Shown piece after piece: positions 1 to 8,175 of a stretch of 64,000 nucleotides of DNA. The notes beneath the pieces were generated by a model. That model did no database searches and was not told where the DNA came from. It worked only from the letters and a program-made list of their open reading frames with translations. Position 1 is the first letter of the stretch; each line of letters starts with the position of its first letter. Position numbers and translations under genes: made by a program. Origin of the DNA: Haloarcula sebkhae (lineage in GTDB: Archaea; Halobacteriota; Halobacteria; Halobacteriales; Haloarculaceae); NCBI RefSeq assembly GCF_014647415.1, contig NZ_BMPD01000003.1:186001-250000 (forward strand), given 5' to 3'.

Positions 1-1385
1 TCCTGCTGGGCCTCCTCGATGGCGGTAACGTGGTCGTCGTAGGACTCGACGAGCTGGTAGATGACGTCGTCCTCGAACAGTTCCACGTCCTCCTGTTCGG
101 CGAGGTCCCGCGCGTCGTCGAGGACCTCGACGCTGAAGGCCAGAATCGCCTGATTGGTCGGCTCGCCGGCGGTTTCGGCGACTCGTACGTCCCGTGGGGC
201 GACCGCGCCCACTTCGGCCCGCATCACCGGGATCTCTTCCTCTTCGAGCGTACTGGAAAGAGCTTCGAGCGACCCGAGCGTGTCGGCCTTGATGACGACC
301 CCTTCTTCCTGGGTCGTCACCTCGATCTCGGCGAGTTCCTCCTCCACCTCGGCGATGACCTCTTTGCGGTCGCGGTTGCGAATGACGCGGATCGGCGCGC
401 CGGCCATCGCATCGCCGAGCTCCGGCGCGGCGATTTTGACACCGTCGGCGGCCGCGACCTGCTCGACCTGTTCGAACTCCTGTTCGGTCCGGATCTCTTC
501 AAGTGGGCGCGGGCGGAGCAGGGCGCGCACGTCGGTAACGATTGGGCCCTGAAGCCCGCCGACGACGATGGTATCGTCGTTGCGGATCGTCCCGTCGTAG
601 ATGATGGCGTCGAGCGTCGTCCCGAACCCCTGGGTGTCTTTCACTTCGAGGACGGTCCCGACGCCAGGACCGCTGGTGTCGATCTCCATCTCCTCTTTCA
701 TGTACCGCTGAGATAGCCCCATCATCACCGTCAGCAGGTCGGGGATGCCCTCGCTCGTCTCGGCCGAGACCGGAACGACACCGATGTTGGCCTGGAAGTT
801 CTGGACGCGCCAGTACATATCCGCGGAGAAGCCGTTGTCCGAGAGTTCGCCGATAATCTCGTACAGCTTCTCGTTGAGGTCGGACTGGACGCGGTCGGAC
901 TGGGCGTCCATCGTCTGCTGGACCGGCTGCCCTTCGTTGGGGTTCCAGCCCGGGACAGTGTCAATCTTGTTTGCGGCGACGATGAACGGCGTCTGCGTTC
1001 GCTTGAGAATATCGATGGCCTCCAACGTCTGGGGCTGGAAGCCGTCGTTGACGTCGACGACGAGGATGGCGATATCGGCGAGCGCGCCCCCACGGGAGCG
1101 GAGCGTCGAGAAGGAATGGTGGCCCGGCGTGTCGATGAACAGCAGCCCAGGCAGGTCGAAGTCCGTCGGGTCGACCAGATCGCCCGCGATCTCCGAAATC
1201 ACGTCCAGCGGAACGGCCGTTGCGCCGATGTGCTGTGTAATCGCGCCCGATTCGCCGGCGGTGACGGCTGACCCGCGGATCTTGTCGAGCAGGCTCGTCT
1301 TCCCGTGGTCGACGTGGCCCAGAACGGCGACGATGGGCGTCCGCAGGGTGTCGTCGGTGGCTGTGGTGGGGTCCGTGTCAGACAT
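1..1385 (-). CDS. infB: Translation initiation factor aIF5B/IF-2 (partial, C-terminus outside window)
   Basis: GTPase that promotes ribosomal subunit joining and initiator tRNA positioning in the cytoplasm. The reverse strand reads from an ATG at 1385 without stop to the left edge, about 461 residues. The N-terminal GTPase domain shows G1 GHVDHGKTS (about residues 23-31), G3 DTPGHHSF and G4 NKID. The second beta-barrel domain and the start of the third domain follow (GSLEALSSTLEEEEIPV region). Archaeal family members are about 600 residues, so roughly the last quarter is missing because of the window edge, not a mutation. The bacterial-type N-terminal extension is absent, as expected for aIF5B. 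A halocyanin gene lies upstream on the same strand. Identity is secure. Confidence 0.95.
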   Translation of the reverse strand, partial: MSDTDPTTATDDTLRTPIVAVLGHVDHGKTSLLDKIRGSAVTAGESGAITQHIGATAVPLDVISEIAGDLVDPTDFDLPGLLFIDTPGHHSFSTLRSRGGALADIAILVVDVNDGFQPQTLEAIDILKRTQTPFIVAANKIDTVPGWNPNEGQPVQQTMDAQSDRVQSDLNEKLYEIIGELSDNGFSADMYWRVQNFQANIGVVPVSAETSEGIPDLLTVMMGLSQRYMKEEMEIDTSGPGVGTVLEVKDTQGFGTTLDAIIYDGTIRNDDTIVVGGLQGPIVTDVRALLRPRPLEEIRTEQEFEQVEQVAAADGVKIAAPELGDAMAGAPIRVIRNRDRKEVIAEVEEELAEIEVTTQEEGVVIKADTLGSLEALSSTLEEEEIPVMRAEVGAVAPRDVRVAETAGEPTNQAILAFSVEVLDDARDLAEQEDVELFEDDVIYQLVESYDDHVTAIEEAQQ

Positions 1386-1479
1386 AGATGGCTCCAGAAG
1401 TTGTCAGAACCGAGTCGTCGGTGGCAGTTAAGTTCGTCGTCATCAAACGCGCGCGACCGAACGTGGGGCTAAGCGGGCG

Positions 1480-2040
1480 TCACTCAGTTACAGTGAACAA
1501 CCCCGTCATGCCGAGGCTCTGGTGGGGGACACAGTGGTACTCGTACTCCCCGGGAACCTCGAACGTGTAGGCGTACTCGTAGCCCGAACTGTACGTCTTC
1601 CCGTCATCTCCGGGCGTCCCGGACCAGTCGCTACCGGACGGCGTCGCAGTCGGCTTGACGTTGTGGCCGCCGGCCTCCCATACCCACAGGACGGTGCTTC
1701 CGACAGGGACCTCGAAGGATTCGGGCTCGAAGACGAAATCGCCCGGCGCGACGGCGACTTCTTGATCGGCGTCGACCGGTGTTTCGGTGGGTGTCGGTGT
1801 CTCAGTGGCCGTGGCAGTCGGTGTTGCCGTCTCAGTCGGTGTTTCAGTTCGGGTGGCGGTCTCCGCTGGCGTCGTCACCGAATCAGTTGGCGTTCCCGTC
1901 GCAGTCCGGGTCGGTGCTTGCGTAGCGGTGGCTGTCTCCGTCGGGGACGGTTCACCGCTGTCGCCACCACTACAGCCCGCGATAGTCCCGGTGACGACGG
2001 CCGTGAGCGCGCCGAGGAACTGACGCCTGTTCCGGTCCAT
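1480..2040 (-). CDS. Halocyanin-like type I blue copper lipoprotein
   Basis: Predicted membrane-anchored electron carrier of 186 residues on the outer face of the membrane. The start at 2040 gives a twin-arginine signal (RNRRQFLG, residues 4-10) followed by lipobox IAGC with Cys23. An in-frame upstream start at 2106 would put 22 unlikely residues before the signal. Residues 30-90 are a low-complexity Thr/Pro/Glu/Ala linker that would hold the domain off the membrane and may be O-glycosylated. The plastocyanin-like domain has the expected copper ligands His126 (GGHNVKP), Cys170 and His173 (YHCVPH) and Met178. The electron-transfer partner is not evident from neighbours. Function is known for the family; the particular partner is open. 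Confidence 0.9.
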   Translation of the reverse strand: MDRNRRQFLGALTAVVTGTIAGCSGGDSGEPSPTETATATQAPTRTATGTPTDSVTTPAETATRTETPTETATPTATATETPTPTETPVDADQEVAVAPGDFVFEPESFEVPVGSTVLWVWEAGGHNVKPTATPSGSDWSGTPGDDGKTYSSGYEYAYTFEVPGEYEYHCVPHQSLGMTGLFTVTE

Positions 2041-2212
2041 GTCGTACGCCTGGGGTGCCTGTCGCTTAGGGCTGCTGCCTGCTGTGACTGTGCCGATCCC
2101 GGTCACGGAGCGGCTTCACCGGCAATCTCGACACTCGCTGACGCATGGCTTCTATCCGTGACCGTCGCTATCGCCGGAGATCGTCGCTCACCTCTCGAAC
2201 ATCCCCGTGGCG

Positions 2213-2222
2213 TTTATGTAAC
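2213..2222 (+). promoter_or_regulatory. TATA-like box of the PRC-barrel/nob1 pair
   Basis: GTTTATGTAA is centred about 26 bases before the ATG at 2243, which suits a leaderless transcript starting at or next to the start codon. Assigned by spacing and composition only. Confidence 0.5.
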
Positions 2223-2242
2223 CTCGTTCGGAACAAGGGGGT

Positions 2243-2482
2243 ATGGCCGCGATACTTGCGGAAAACCTGTCGGGCAAAGACGTGATGGGGACTGACGGCG
2301 CTGAGATCGGCAGTCTCTACAACATCACGATGGACTTCTCCTCGGGCGCGCTGCACAACCTCGTCATCGACCCCGCGGAGTCGCTCCGCAACACGAACTT
2401 CGAGTACAGTGACCAGGGCCGCCTGCTTGTCCCGGTTGAACGGGTCAAGGCGGTGAAAGACCACATGATTGTCAAACGCTAG
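2243..2482 (+). CDS. Small PRC-barrel domain protein
   Basis: A 79-residue protein that is essentially one PRC-barrel domain; GKDVMGTDGAEIGSLYNI (from about residue 11) is the typical first strand pair and turn. Small haloarchaeal PRC-barrel proteins include CdpB1 and CdpB2, which connect SepF and CdpA at the division site; others of the fold act in ribosome maturation (RimM). This protein has the size and layout of the CdpB type, but I cannot separate the possibilities from sequence alone. Its TAG stop is followed immediately by the ATG of nob1, so the two genes are almost certainly co-transcribed. It lacks a signal peptide and membrane segments, so it should be cytoplasmic. Confidence 0.85.
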   Translation: MAAILAENLSGKDVMGTDGAEIGSLYNITMDFSSGALHNLVIDPAESLRNTNFEYSDQGRLLVPVERVKAVKDHMIVKR

Positions 2483-2941
2483 ATGTACGTTCTTGACTCC
2501 TCGGCATTTATCAACGAGTATCACACCGACGAGCAGATAGCGACGATTCCACTCGTCAGAGAGGAACTGGAAGACGAGGCCGCCTATCGCTTCGACGCCC
2601 TCGAAGGCTCGGGGATGCACCTTCACATTCCCGAGGACAACACCGTCGAACGCATCGAGCGCGCCGCCAGCGAAACTGGTGACCTCGCGGAGCTCTCAGA
2701 AACTGACATCCGGCTGATCGCGGCCGCGTTCGAACTCGACAGCCGTCTCGTCACAGACGATTACGCGATGCAAAACGTCGCGGAGAAACTCGACGTGGCG
2801 GTTGAAGTCATCGCCCGTGAGGGGATCTCCGAACAGCGCGAGTGGCTGTTCCAGTGTGCCGGCTGTGGCCGCGAGTTCGACGAGAACCGCGACCGCTGTC
2901 CCATCTGTGGTAGCTCACTCTCGCGAAAGAACCCGGCTTAG
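2483..2941 (+). CDS. nob1: Endoribonuclease Nob1 (PIN domain plus zinc ribbon)
   Basis: Endonuclease that cuts the 3' end of pre-16S rRNA during small-subunit maturation. The 152 residues contain a PIN domain with the metal-binding acids Asp5 (YVLDSSAF), Glu27, Asp75 (SETDIRLI) and Asp92/93 (VTDDYAM). A four-Cys zinc ribbon follows (CAGC at 125-128 and CPIC at 139-142). Length and order match archaeal Nob1. It directly follows the PRC-barrel gene with no spacer and overlaps the convergent 48-residue gene downstream by 4 bases. Confidence is high from the combined domain architecture. Confidence 0.93.
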   Translation: MYVLDSSAFINEYHTDEQIATIPLVREELEDEAAYRFDALEGSGMHLHIPEDNTVERIERAASETGDLAELSETDIRLIAAAFELDSRLVTDDYAMQNVAEKLDVAVEVIAREGISEQREWLFQCAGCGREFDENRDRCPICGSSLSRKNPA

Positions 2942-3084
2942 ACGGTCTGTTCGTCCCGGGCTTCGAGCCCGAGGTCGACCAGCTGCGACAGCACTTCTTC
3001 CTCTGTGATGCCGTAGCGACGCGCAAGCGTTTCGATAATCCGCGCTTGCTCGTCATCACAGACGATGGTGAACCGCCGAGCCAT
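2938..3084 (-). CDS. Small ribbon-helix-helix-like protein, 48 aa
   Basis: The reverse strand from ATG 3084 encodes 48 residues beginning MARRFTIVCDDEQARIIETL. A short N-terminal strand (RRFTIV) is followed by two helices separated by a YGITEEE turn, the layout of CopG/Arc-type ribbon-helix-helix proteins, which usually bind DNA as dimers. The gene is convergent with nob1 and overlaps its stop by 4 bases. The coding frame shows the strong third-position GC of neighbouring genes. Target and role are unknown. An inert short ORF is the alternative, but the fit to an RHH fold makes a real gene more likely. Confidence 0.65.
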   Translation of the reverse strand: MARRFTIVCDDEQARIIETLARRYGITEEEVLSQLVDLGLEARDEQTV

Positions 3085-3140
3085 GCCATCGCCTACAACA
3101 GTCGTTTGCATAAATACCCGTCAGACAGCAGTCAGACGGC

Positions 3141-4283
3141 TCAAATCGCCGCATTTCCTGTAATCTCGATGTACAATGTGAGAAACTGGATGGCGTTGAA
3201 CGCGCCGTGGATGAAGATCGGCACGAGCAGGTTCTCGGTCTTGAGATAGCTCAGGCCCAGCAGCGTCGAGAGGACGAACACCAGCAGCAATGAGAGGACA
3301 GTCTGTGTCGGCGTCCCGGTGCTGTACTGTCCGAAGTGAACGACGCCGAAAACGGCACTGGTGAGTATAATCGCCTGAAGACCACTGAAATCATCGTAGA
3401 GGTACTTCTGGATGAGGTTTCGGTAGATAAACTCCTCGCTCGGCGCGATAGTGAGAAACGCCAGCGGGATCATCACGAGCAGGAACGACGGGTCCTCGCG
3501 GGCCAGTTCCTCGACGCTGCTTCGCGCGGCTTCCAGCCCGAGTGCCTGAATGAGGTAACTGAAGCCAAACAGCGCGACCATGAGGACGACGACGCCGCCA
3601 ACGCTGTAGCCGATGTCACGGAGGCTGGGTCGCCGCAGGTCCAGATCGGTCCAGGTCCGGTCCAGCCGGCTGGCGACGGCCGCCCCGAAACCGACGAAGC
3701 CGACGCCGATGCCGATAGTGAGCGTAACGTACGCGGGGCCGGTGACAGTCCCACCTTCCAGCGCCGCGGCGCTGACCAGCCCTCCCGCCGCGACCCCGAG
3801 AACGACGAACTGGGCGAACACCGTGCCCACGAGGAAGCCGGCCAGCCCGATCCCTGTTGCGACCGAGAGCGCTCTGGCAACCGTGTACAGCCGGTCGTTC
3901 GGCACGTCGGTCACCAGCGCCCAGCCCAGCGCAATCGTCACACCTCCGGCCAGCACCGTGAGATAGACCGCGATGCCGACGGTCGCCTCGACGCCAGTAC
4001 GGAACTCCGGCCCGAAGAAGGCGACGAGCGTCGCGAGCGCTGCGATGACGGCCGCGCCTGTCGCGCCCAGCCCTGCCTGTCTACGGTCAAGTGCGCCGTG
4101 ACGGACAAGTGAGAAAGCGAGCGCGGCGACGACGAATCCGCCGGCGGCGACCTGTCGGGCGGTGATCGGGCCGACAGTCGTCGGCGGTGTCATCCAGCCG
4201 ACGACGCCAGTTTCTGTGGCGACGAGTACGACGAGACCGAGGCCAGCGGCGAGCACACCCCAGTTCGCGGCAGTGTCGTCCAT
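3141..4283 (-). CDS. CPBP-family intramembrane metalloprotease (Abi/CAAX type)
   Basis: A 380-residue polytopic membrane protein with about ten hydrophobic segments. The C-terminal third is the CPBP (Abi/CAAX prenyl protease 2) domain. It has motif 1 EEFIYR (Glu283, Glu284, Arg288), motif 2 with His316 (GVVHFG) and motif 3 with His359 and Asn363 (HGAFNA), the residues thought to bind zinc and activate water. The first 200 residues are extra membrane helices of unknown role. Haloarchaea carry many such paralogues and substrates are unknown. It is a single gene upstream of pgi on the same strand, with a 23-base gap. The family call is firm; the substrate cannot be inferred. Confidence 0.88.
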   Translation of the reverse strand: MDDTAANWGVLAAGLGLVVLVATETGVVGWMTPPTTVGPITARQVAAGGFVVAALAFSLVRHGALDRRQAGLGATGAAVIAALATLVAFFGPEFRTGVEATVGIAVYLTVLAGGVTIALGWALVTDVPNDRLYTVARALSVATGIGLAGFLVGTVFAQFVVLGVAAGGLVSAAALEGGTVTGPAYVTLTIGIGVGFVGFGAAVASRLDRTWTDLDLRRPSLRDIGYSVGGVVVLMVALFGFSYLIQALGLEAARSSVEELAREDPSFLLVMIPLAFLTIAPSEEFIYRNLIQKYLYDDFSGLQAIILTSAVFGVVHFGQYSTGTPTQTVLSLLLVFVLSTLLGLSYLKTENLLVPIFIHGAFNAIQFLTLYIEITGNAAI

Positions 4284-4306
4284 TATCGGCAGTCCGTTGC
4301 GCCGGC

Positions 4307-5617
4307 CTAAAGGGACTCCGTTTCGCCGATCCGCAGTCGCTCACGCTCATCGATGACCGCCGTCTCGTCGGTCGCCTCGCCGCGGATGAGCGCCCGCGTG
4401 GCGTTTTTGCCCCACTCGACGGCCGGCTGAGTGAACGTCTCCACGTCCGCGAGTTCGCCGACAAGGACACAGGCGGCTTCCATCGCGTACAGCAGTTCGC
4501 CGACGCTTTCGGCGTCGAGGCGGTCGATTTCGACTTCCAGCGCGGGCCGCTCAGCAGCCGGCAGGCTCGCCACTGTCGCCTCGTACTCGGCGTCGATAAG
4601 GCCGCCGAGGTCGGTTCCGGCGAGATACGACAGGTCCTCGTGGTCCGGGTTGGGAATCGCCACGTCGGCGCGCTCCCGCGGCCGAACGAACGTGACGACT
4701 TTGTCGCGGTGGCCAGCGCGGTACAGCTGGAGCTGTGAGTGCTGATCGGTCGCGCCCAGCGCCCGCGCCGGCGTCTGGCCTCTCCCGTCCTTACCCAGAC
4801 TCTCGGCCCAGAGCTGTGCGAACCACTCGCCGAAGGACTCCAGTCGCTCGGCATAGGGCATGACGGCGTTGACTGTCGCGCCCGCTTCTTCGAGTGCGTA
4901 GGTCATCGCGCCGTAGGCGTAGGCCGGCGAGTCGTACAGCGACGGTGCGAGGTCGTCAGCTGCTTTTCGGCCTCCGGCAAGTAGGCCCTCGATGTCGATG
5001 TCAAGAATTGCCGGTGGGACGAGCCCGACCGCCGACAGCGCGCTGAACCGGCCCGGGACGCCCTCGGGGACCGGCAGCGTCGGCAGGTCGTGCTGGTCAG
5101 CGAGCGCCCGGAGCGGGCCGGATTCGCCCGTCGTGACGACGATGCGCTCGGTCCAGTCGACGCCGCGGTTCTCGTAGGCCTCGCGGACGACGAGGAAGTT
5201 CGCCAGCGTCTCCGCCGTCGTCCCCGAACGAGAGACGACGTTGATCGCGGTGTCGGCGAGCGAGAGGCCATCGAGCGTCCGCCGGACGTGCTCCGGGTCG
5301 ACGTTGTCCAGAACGACGTGACTGCCCGGCTCGTCGGCAAGCGCCTCTGTGATGGTTTTCGCCCCCAGCGCGGAACCACCGATGCCGACGGTGATGACCG
5401 ATTCGGCGTCGGCGACCGGTGCGACGGCATCCCGAATCACCGCGGCGTCGGTTACTTCGGGGAGGTTCAGCGACGCGTAGCCGAACTCGTCGTCGTCCAT
5501 TCCCTGCTCGATACGGTCGTGGGCCGCGGCCACCCGCTCGTCTAGGTCGTCCAGCGTCGCTCGCTCGACGCCCGGATCGGCGGCACTGGCAAGCGCGGCT
5601 CCGATATCGACGTGCAT
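4307..5617 (-). CDS. pgi: Glucose-6-phosphate isomerase
   Basis: Interconverts glucose 6-phosphate and fructose 6-phosphate in the cytoplasm. The 436-residue protein from ATG 5617 has the two SIS sugar-isomerase halves. Visible motifs are GGSALGAK (phosphate binding), VVSRSGTTAETL and the C-terminal PGI signature region (GATDQHSQLQLYRAGHRDK). The frame stays open for 218 more residues upstream, but that part is basic, Arg/Gln-rich shadow sequence of the divergent gene and is not part of the protein. Fructose 6-phosphate from this enzyme would also feed the glmS step encoded near 26.7 kb. Confidence 0.94.
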   Translation of the reverse strand: MHVDIGAALASAADPGVERATLDDLDERVAAAHDRIEQGMDDDEFGYASLNLPEVTDAAVIRDAVAPVADAESVITVGIGGSALGAKTITEALADEPGSHVVLDNVDPEHVRRTLDGLSLADTAINVVSRSGTTAETLANFLVVREAYENRGVDWTERIVVTTGESGPLRALADQHDLPTLPVPEGVPGRFSALSAVGLVPPAILDIDIEGLLAGGRKAADDLAPSLYDSPAYAYGAMTYALEEAGATVNAVMPYAERLESFGEWFAQLWAESLGKDGRGQTPARALGATDQHSQLQLYRAGHRDKVVTFVRPRERADVAIPNPDHEDLSYLAGTDLGGLIDAEYEATVASLPAAERPALEVEIDRLDAESVGELLYAMEAACVLVGELADVETFTQPAVEWGKNATRALIRGEATDETAVIDERERLRIGETESL

Positions 5618-5743
5618 ACTGGGGGTGTCGACGGGCGGATACAAACAACTCCCGGACGGCACGGCAAGCAGCAGACGTGGCTCCGTTGTCACCGCTGGTC
5701 GGACAACACCGCGCTTAACCACGCGCTCGCCTAACCCACAGGT

Positions 5744-6286
5744 ATGACAGACGCGACGGCAGAGCAGTCCGTCACAGCCGACGATGACAAGCCCGAACCA
5801 TACAACGGGCTCCCCGGCGCGTTCCCGTACGCGTTCCGGGCCAGTGACTCGTTGCTGTTCAAAGCCTACGTCCCGGTCGCGCTGTTGCTGTCCGTGGCGA
5901 TTACGCTCGTGTTCAGCTTCGGCCTGATAACGCAACTTGCCGAAACCGGGAGCGTCCGCGGCGGAACGTTCACGTTTTCGCGGAGCTTCTTCCTGTTCAT
6001 CGGACTGTTGCTGGTCGCGCCGCTGCTGGCCCCCGTCCTTTCTGTCGCCCGTCGCCATCGACGGACCGGGTCCTCGGTCGGCTACGACCGCGCTCTCGCC
6101 CTCTCCGCGTTCGTGTTCATCGGATCGATATATCTCGCGCTGTTGACCTCCGCCCCGGCGGAGCTTCGCGAGCCGACACAGAGCGTCGTCGTCGGGTTCT
6201 TCTACTCGCTGCCGCCGATTGCCGGCGTCGTCCCGCCGCTGCTCGCGACGCTGGCGATATATCTGACCCACCGGCTGTTGAAGTAG
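5744..6286 (+). CDS. Haloarchaeal four-helix membrane protein, function unknown
   Basis: 180 residues with a 35-residue hydrophilic start, then four clear membrane segments at about residues 40-65, 80-105, 120-140 and 150-178. Short loops separate them, and a basic cluster (RRHRR) follows helix 2, which suggests a cytoplasmic loop there. No catalytic motif or known family was recognised. The ATG at 5744 has a TTAA-type box about 28 bases upstream and is probably leaderless. The gene is divergent from pgi. A stand-alone membrane protein is all that can be said. Confidence 0.75.
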   Translation: MTDATAEQSVTADDDKPEPYNGLPGAFPYAFRASDSLLFKAYVPVALLLSVAITLVFSFGLITQLAETGSVRGGTFTFSRSFFLFIGLLLVAPLLAPVLSVARRHRRTGSSVGYDRALALSAFVFIGSIYLALLTSAPAELREPTQSVVVGFFYSLPPIAGVVPPLLATLAIYLTHRLLK

Positions 6287-6381
6287 CGCCGCAGGCCTAC
6301 GGCCCTCCGCTCCCCTGCGATGACACCCCAGTCCGTTCCCGGGTCGAAACGGGCAAGAACGCCCGCCACAAATCTGTGTCT

Positions 6382-6849
6382 ATGACAGCGATTGAAGGGA
6401 CATTTCTTGTCACGAACGCCGACGACGCGTCGGCGACGCTTCGGAACGTCGCGGACTCACAGGTGCTGACACTGTCGGACAATCCTGGCGTTGAGGCCGG
6501 CGAGGTAGTAGAGGGGACAGTCGAACCGGAGCCGCCGATGGAAGTCACGTACACCGTCACCGAAGTCGCCGAGCGGCGAACGGTCCCCGTCGAGACAGCC
6601 GATCTCGCGCCGACGACACAGGCGACCGAAATCGCGGCCGAACAGGCCACCGGCGAGCTGACGACGGTCGAACGCGCCGGAGAGGGCGAGATACACGTCC
6701 TGACGGTCCCGGAAGACGAGACAGCCGAGGCCGCGGCGGATATCGTCGACGACGAGGCGACCCTCTCGCGGGCGGCTCGGCTCGGCGTCGACCGTGTCGA
6801 GGTTCGGACTGCAGAAGGCGTCGTCAGCGTGCGCTACCTGCCGGACTGA
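6382..6849 (+). CDS. DUF5812-type haloarchaeal protein
   Basis: A 155-residue acidic cytoplasmic protein that I recognise as similar to the haloarchaeal DUF5812 group. Its N-terminal half is beta-rich (GTFLVTNADDASATLRNV, then VVEGTVEPEPPMEVTYTV) and its C-terminal half has an alpha-beta segment ending VSVRYLPD. The OB-like strand pattern might hint at nucleic-acid or tRNA-related binding, but no diagnostic residues are visible. The ATG at 6382 was preferred; a GTG two codons upstream (6376) is in frame. No operon partner is clear. Function unknown. Confidence 0.75.
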   Translation: MTAIEGTFLVTNADDASATLRNVADSQVLTLSDNPGVEAGEVVEGTVEPEPPMEVTYTVTEVAERRTVPVETADLAPTTQATEIAAEQATGELTTVERAGEGEIHVLTVPEDETAEAAADIVDDEATLSRAARLGVDRVEVRTAEGVVSVRYLPD

Positions 6850-6872
6850 CGCGTTCTTTCACCCCTCTCTTC

Positions 6873-7187
6873 CTATTCGGTCGGCCCGGCGGCGCTCTGG
6901 ACCTGCCAGCCGCCAGCGACGCCACACGCCTCGCGCTCGGTGTACACGAACTCGGTGTCTTCGGTCACCGCTGTGCCGCCGTCGACGGATTCGACCCGGA
7001 GCGGGAAGTCTAGCGTGTCGCCACAGCAGCCGACGCCGACGAACTCCGTCCATACGTCGCCCGGCGCGGCGGTGTCGTGTGTCTTCCCGAGGTACGCACG
7101 GAACGGCGAGCCGTCGATTTTGTCGCGGCCCCACCCGCTGAGGTCTGCCGGGTAGGAGAGTTCGACCCTGATTGCGCGCTCTGACAT
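6873..7187 (-). CDS. Conserved haloarchaeal hypothetical protein, 104 aa
   Basis: Cytoplasmic protein of 104 residues starting MSERAIRVELSYPADLSGWG. It has several strand-like stretches and a CCGDTLDF stretch at about residues 53-60, where the adjacent Cys pair could bind metal, plus one more Cys near the C-terminus. The frame is open to 7289, but the ATG at 7187 begins the acidic, well-behaved part and leaves room for divergent promoters with secF. No family is recognised. It converges with the DUF5812 gene across a 23-base gap. Confidence 0.7.
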   Translation of the reverse strand: MSERAIRVELSYPADLSGWGRDKIDGSPFRAYLGKTHDTAAPGDVWTEFVGVGCCGDTLDFPLRVESVDGGTAVTEDTEFVYTEREACGVAGGWQVQSAAGPTE

Positions 7188-7253
7188 ACCAGACCTACGT
7201 GATAGACTGTCATAGATGTACGGCACAGCGGATGTCAGCGGCAGTGATTGAGA

Positions 7254-7263
7254 AGGCTTATTC
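7254..7263 (+). promoter_or_regulatory. TATA-like box of secF-secD
   Basis: A GGCTTATTCG element is centred about 29 bases before the secF ATG at 7288, consistent with a leaderless transcript. No other good A/T-rich element lies in the 100-base divergent region with the 104-residue gene. Confidence 0.45.
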
Positions 7264-7287
7264 GGGCCCGTCTCACATCGTTCGGTC

Positions 7288-8175
7288 ATGTTCGAGTTCG
7301 AGGTCCCGGAAGTCGATTACACCCGGTATTCGAACCGCCAACTGGTGGCGGTTCCGCTGGCGGTGCTCGTCCTCTCGCTCGCCGTTATCGGCGGCTGGTG
7401 GGCGGTCACCGGGGCACCAGTTGACCGGGGTATCGACTTTACTGGCGGGACGGAATTAACGGTAGGGACAAACGCGACGCTCACGAACGAGGAAATCGAA
7501 GCCACATTTGACGAGCCGGTTGTTTCAGTACAGGGTATCACGACGACTTCGGATTCCACGTACAAGAACCAGTACGTCGTCACGTTCGACAACTCGACCA
7601 GCGTGTCTTCGGTTCGGTCCTCTGTCCAGTCAGCAGAAGAACTGTCGCTGCTGGGGAGCGGAACGACATCACCGCTGTTTGGCGGTCAAAACCAGCGTCT
7701 CGCAGTCATCGGTGTCGGGGTCGCGTTCTTGGGGATGAGCCTGCTCGCCTTCGCCTTCTTCCGAACGTTCGTCCCGAGTATCGCCATTGTTATTTCGGCG
7801 TTTTCGGACATCATGATTCCGCTCGCGATAATGAATCTCCTAGGAATCAAGCTTTCACTGGGAATCGTCGCAGCATTTCTCATGCTGATCGGGTATTCTG
7901 TTGACTCTGATATTCTGTTGAACAACCATGTCCTCAGACGCTCAGGCGGGTTCTACGAATCGACGTACCGTGCGATGCGAACCGGTGTGACGATGACGCT
8001 AACCTCGATTGCAGCAATGATCGTGATGGCGGTCGCGGCCACAATATTCGGGATTGGCCTGATGGCCGACATCGGCCTGATACTGGTCATCGGACTGACG
8101 GCAGATCTAATGAATACGTACTTACTCAACGTTACGTTGCTTCGCTGGTACAAGTACGAGGGGGCAAACCGATGA
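7288..8175 (+). CDS. secF: Protein-export membrane protein SecF
   Basis: Subunit of the SecDF complex that assists Sec-dependent export. 295 residues: an N-terminal membrane helix (about 22-45), the conserved DFTGGTEL stretch just after it, a periplasmic-type domain, then five C-terminal helices. The RND-type segments include FSDIMIPLAIMNLLG and the conserved VDSDILLNNHVLR. The order secF then secD is the usual haloarchaeal arrangement and the reverse of bacteria. The genes overlap by 4 bases (ATGA), so translation is probably coupled. Confidence 0.95.
   Translation: MFEFEVPEVDYTRYSNRQLVAVPLAVLVLSLAVIGGWWAVTGAPVDRGIDFTGGTELTVGTNATLTNEEIEATFDEPVVSVQGITTTSDSTYKNQYVVTFDNSTSVSSVRSSVQSAEELSLLGSGTTSPLFGGQNQRLAVIGVGVAFLGMSLLAFAFFRTFVPSIAIVISAFSDIMIPLAIMNLLGIKLSLGIVAAFLMLIGYSVDSDILLNNHVLRRSGGFYESTYRAMRTGVTMTLTSIAAMIVMAVAATIFGIGLMADIGLILVIGLTADLMNTYLLNVTLLRWYKYEGANR

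Noticed and set aside
1770-1960. Short repeats suggesting a CRISPR or satellite array
   Set aside because: They encode the Thr/Pro/Glu linker of halocyanin; unit length is irregular and no spacers exist.
5618-6271. 218-residue N-terminal extension of pgi
   Set aside because: Basic, Gln/Arg-rich and antisense to a membrane protein gene; pgi homology begins at the ATG at 5617.
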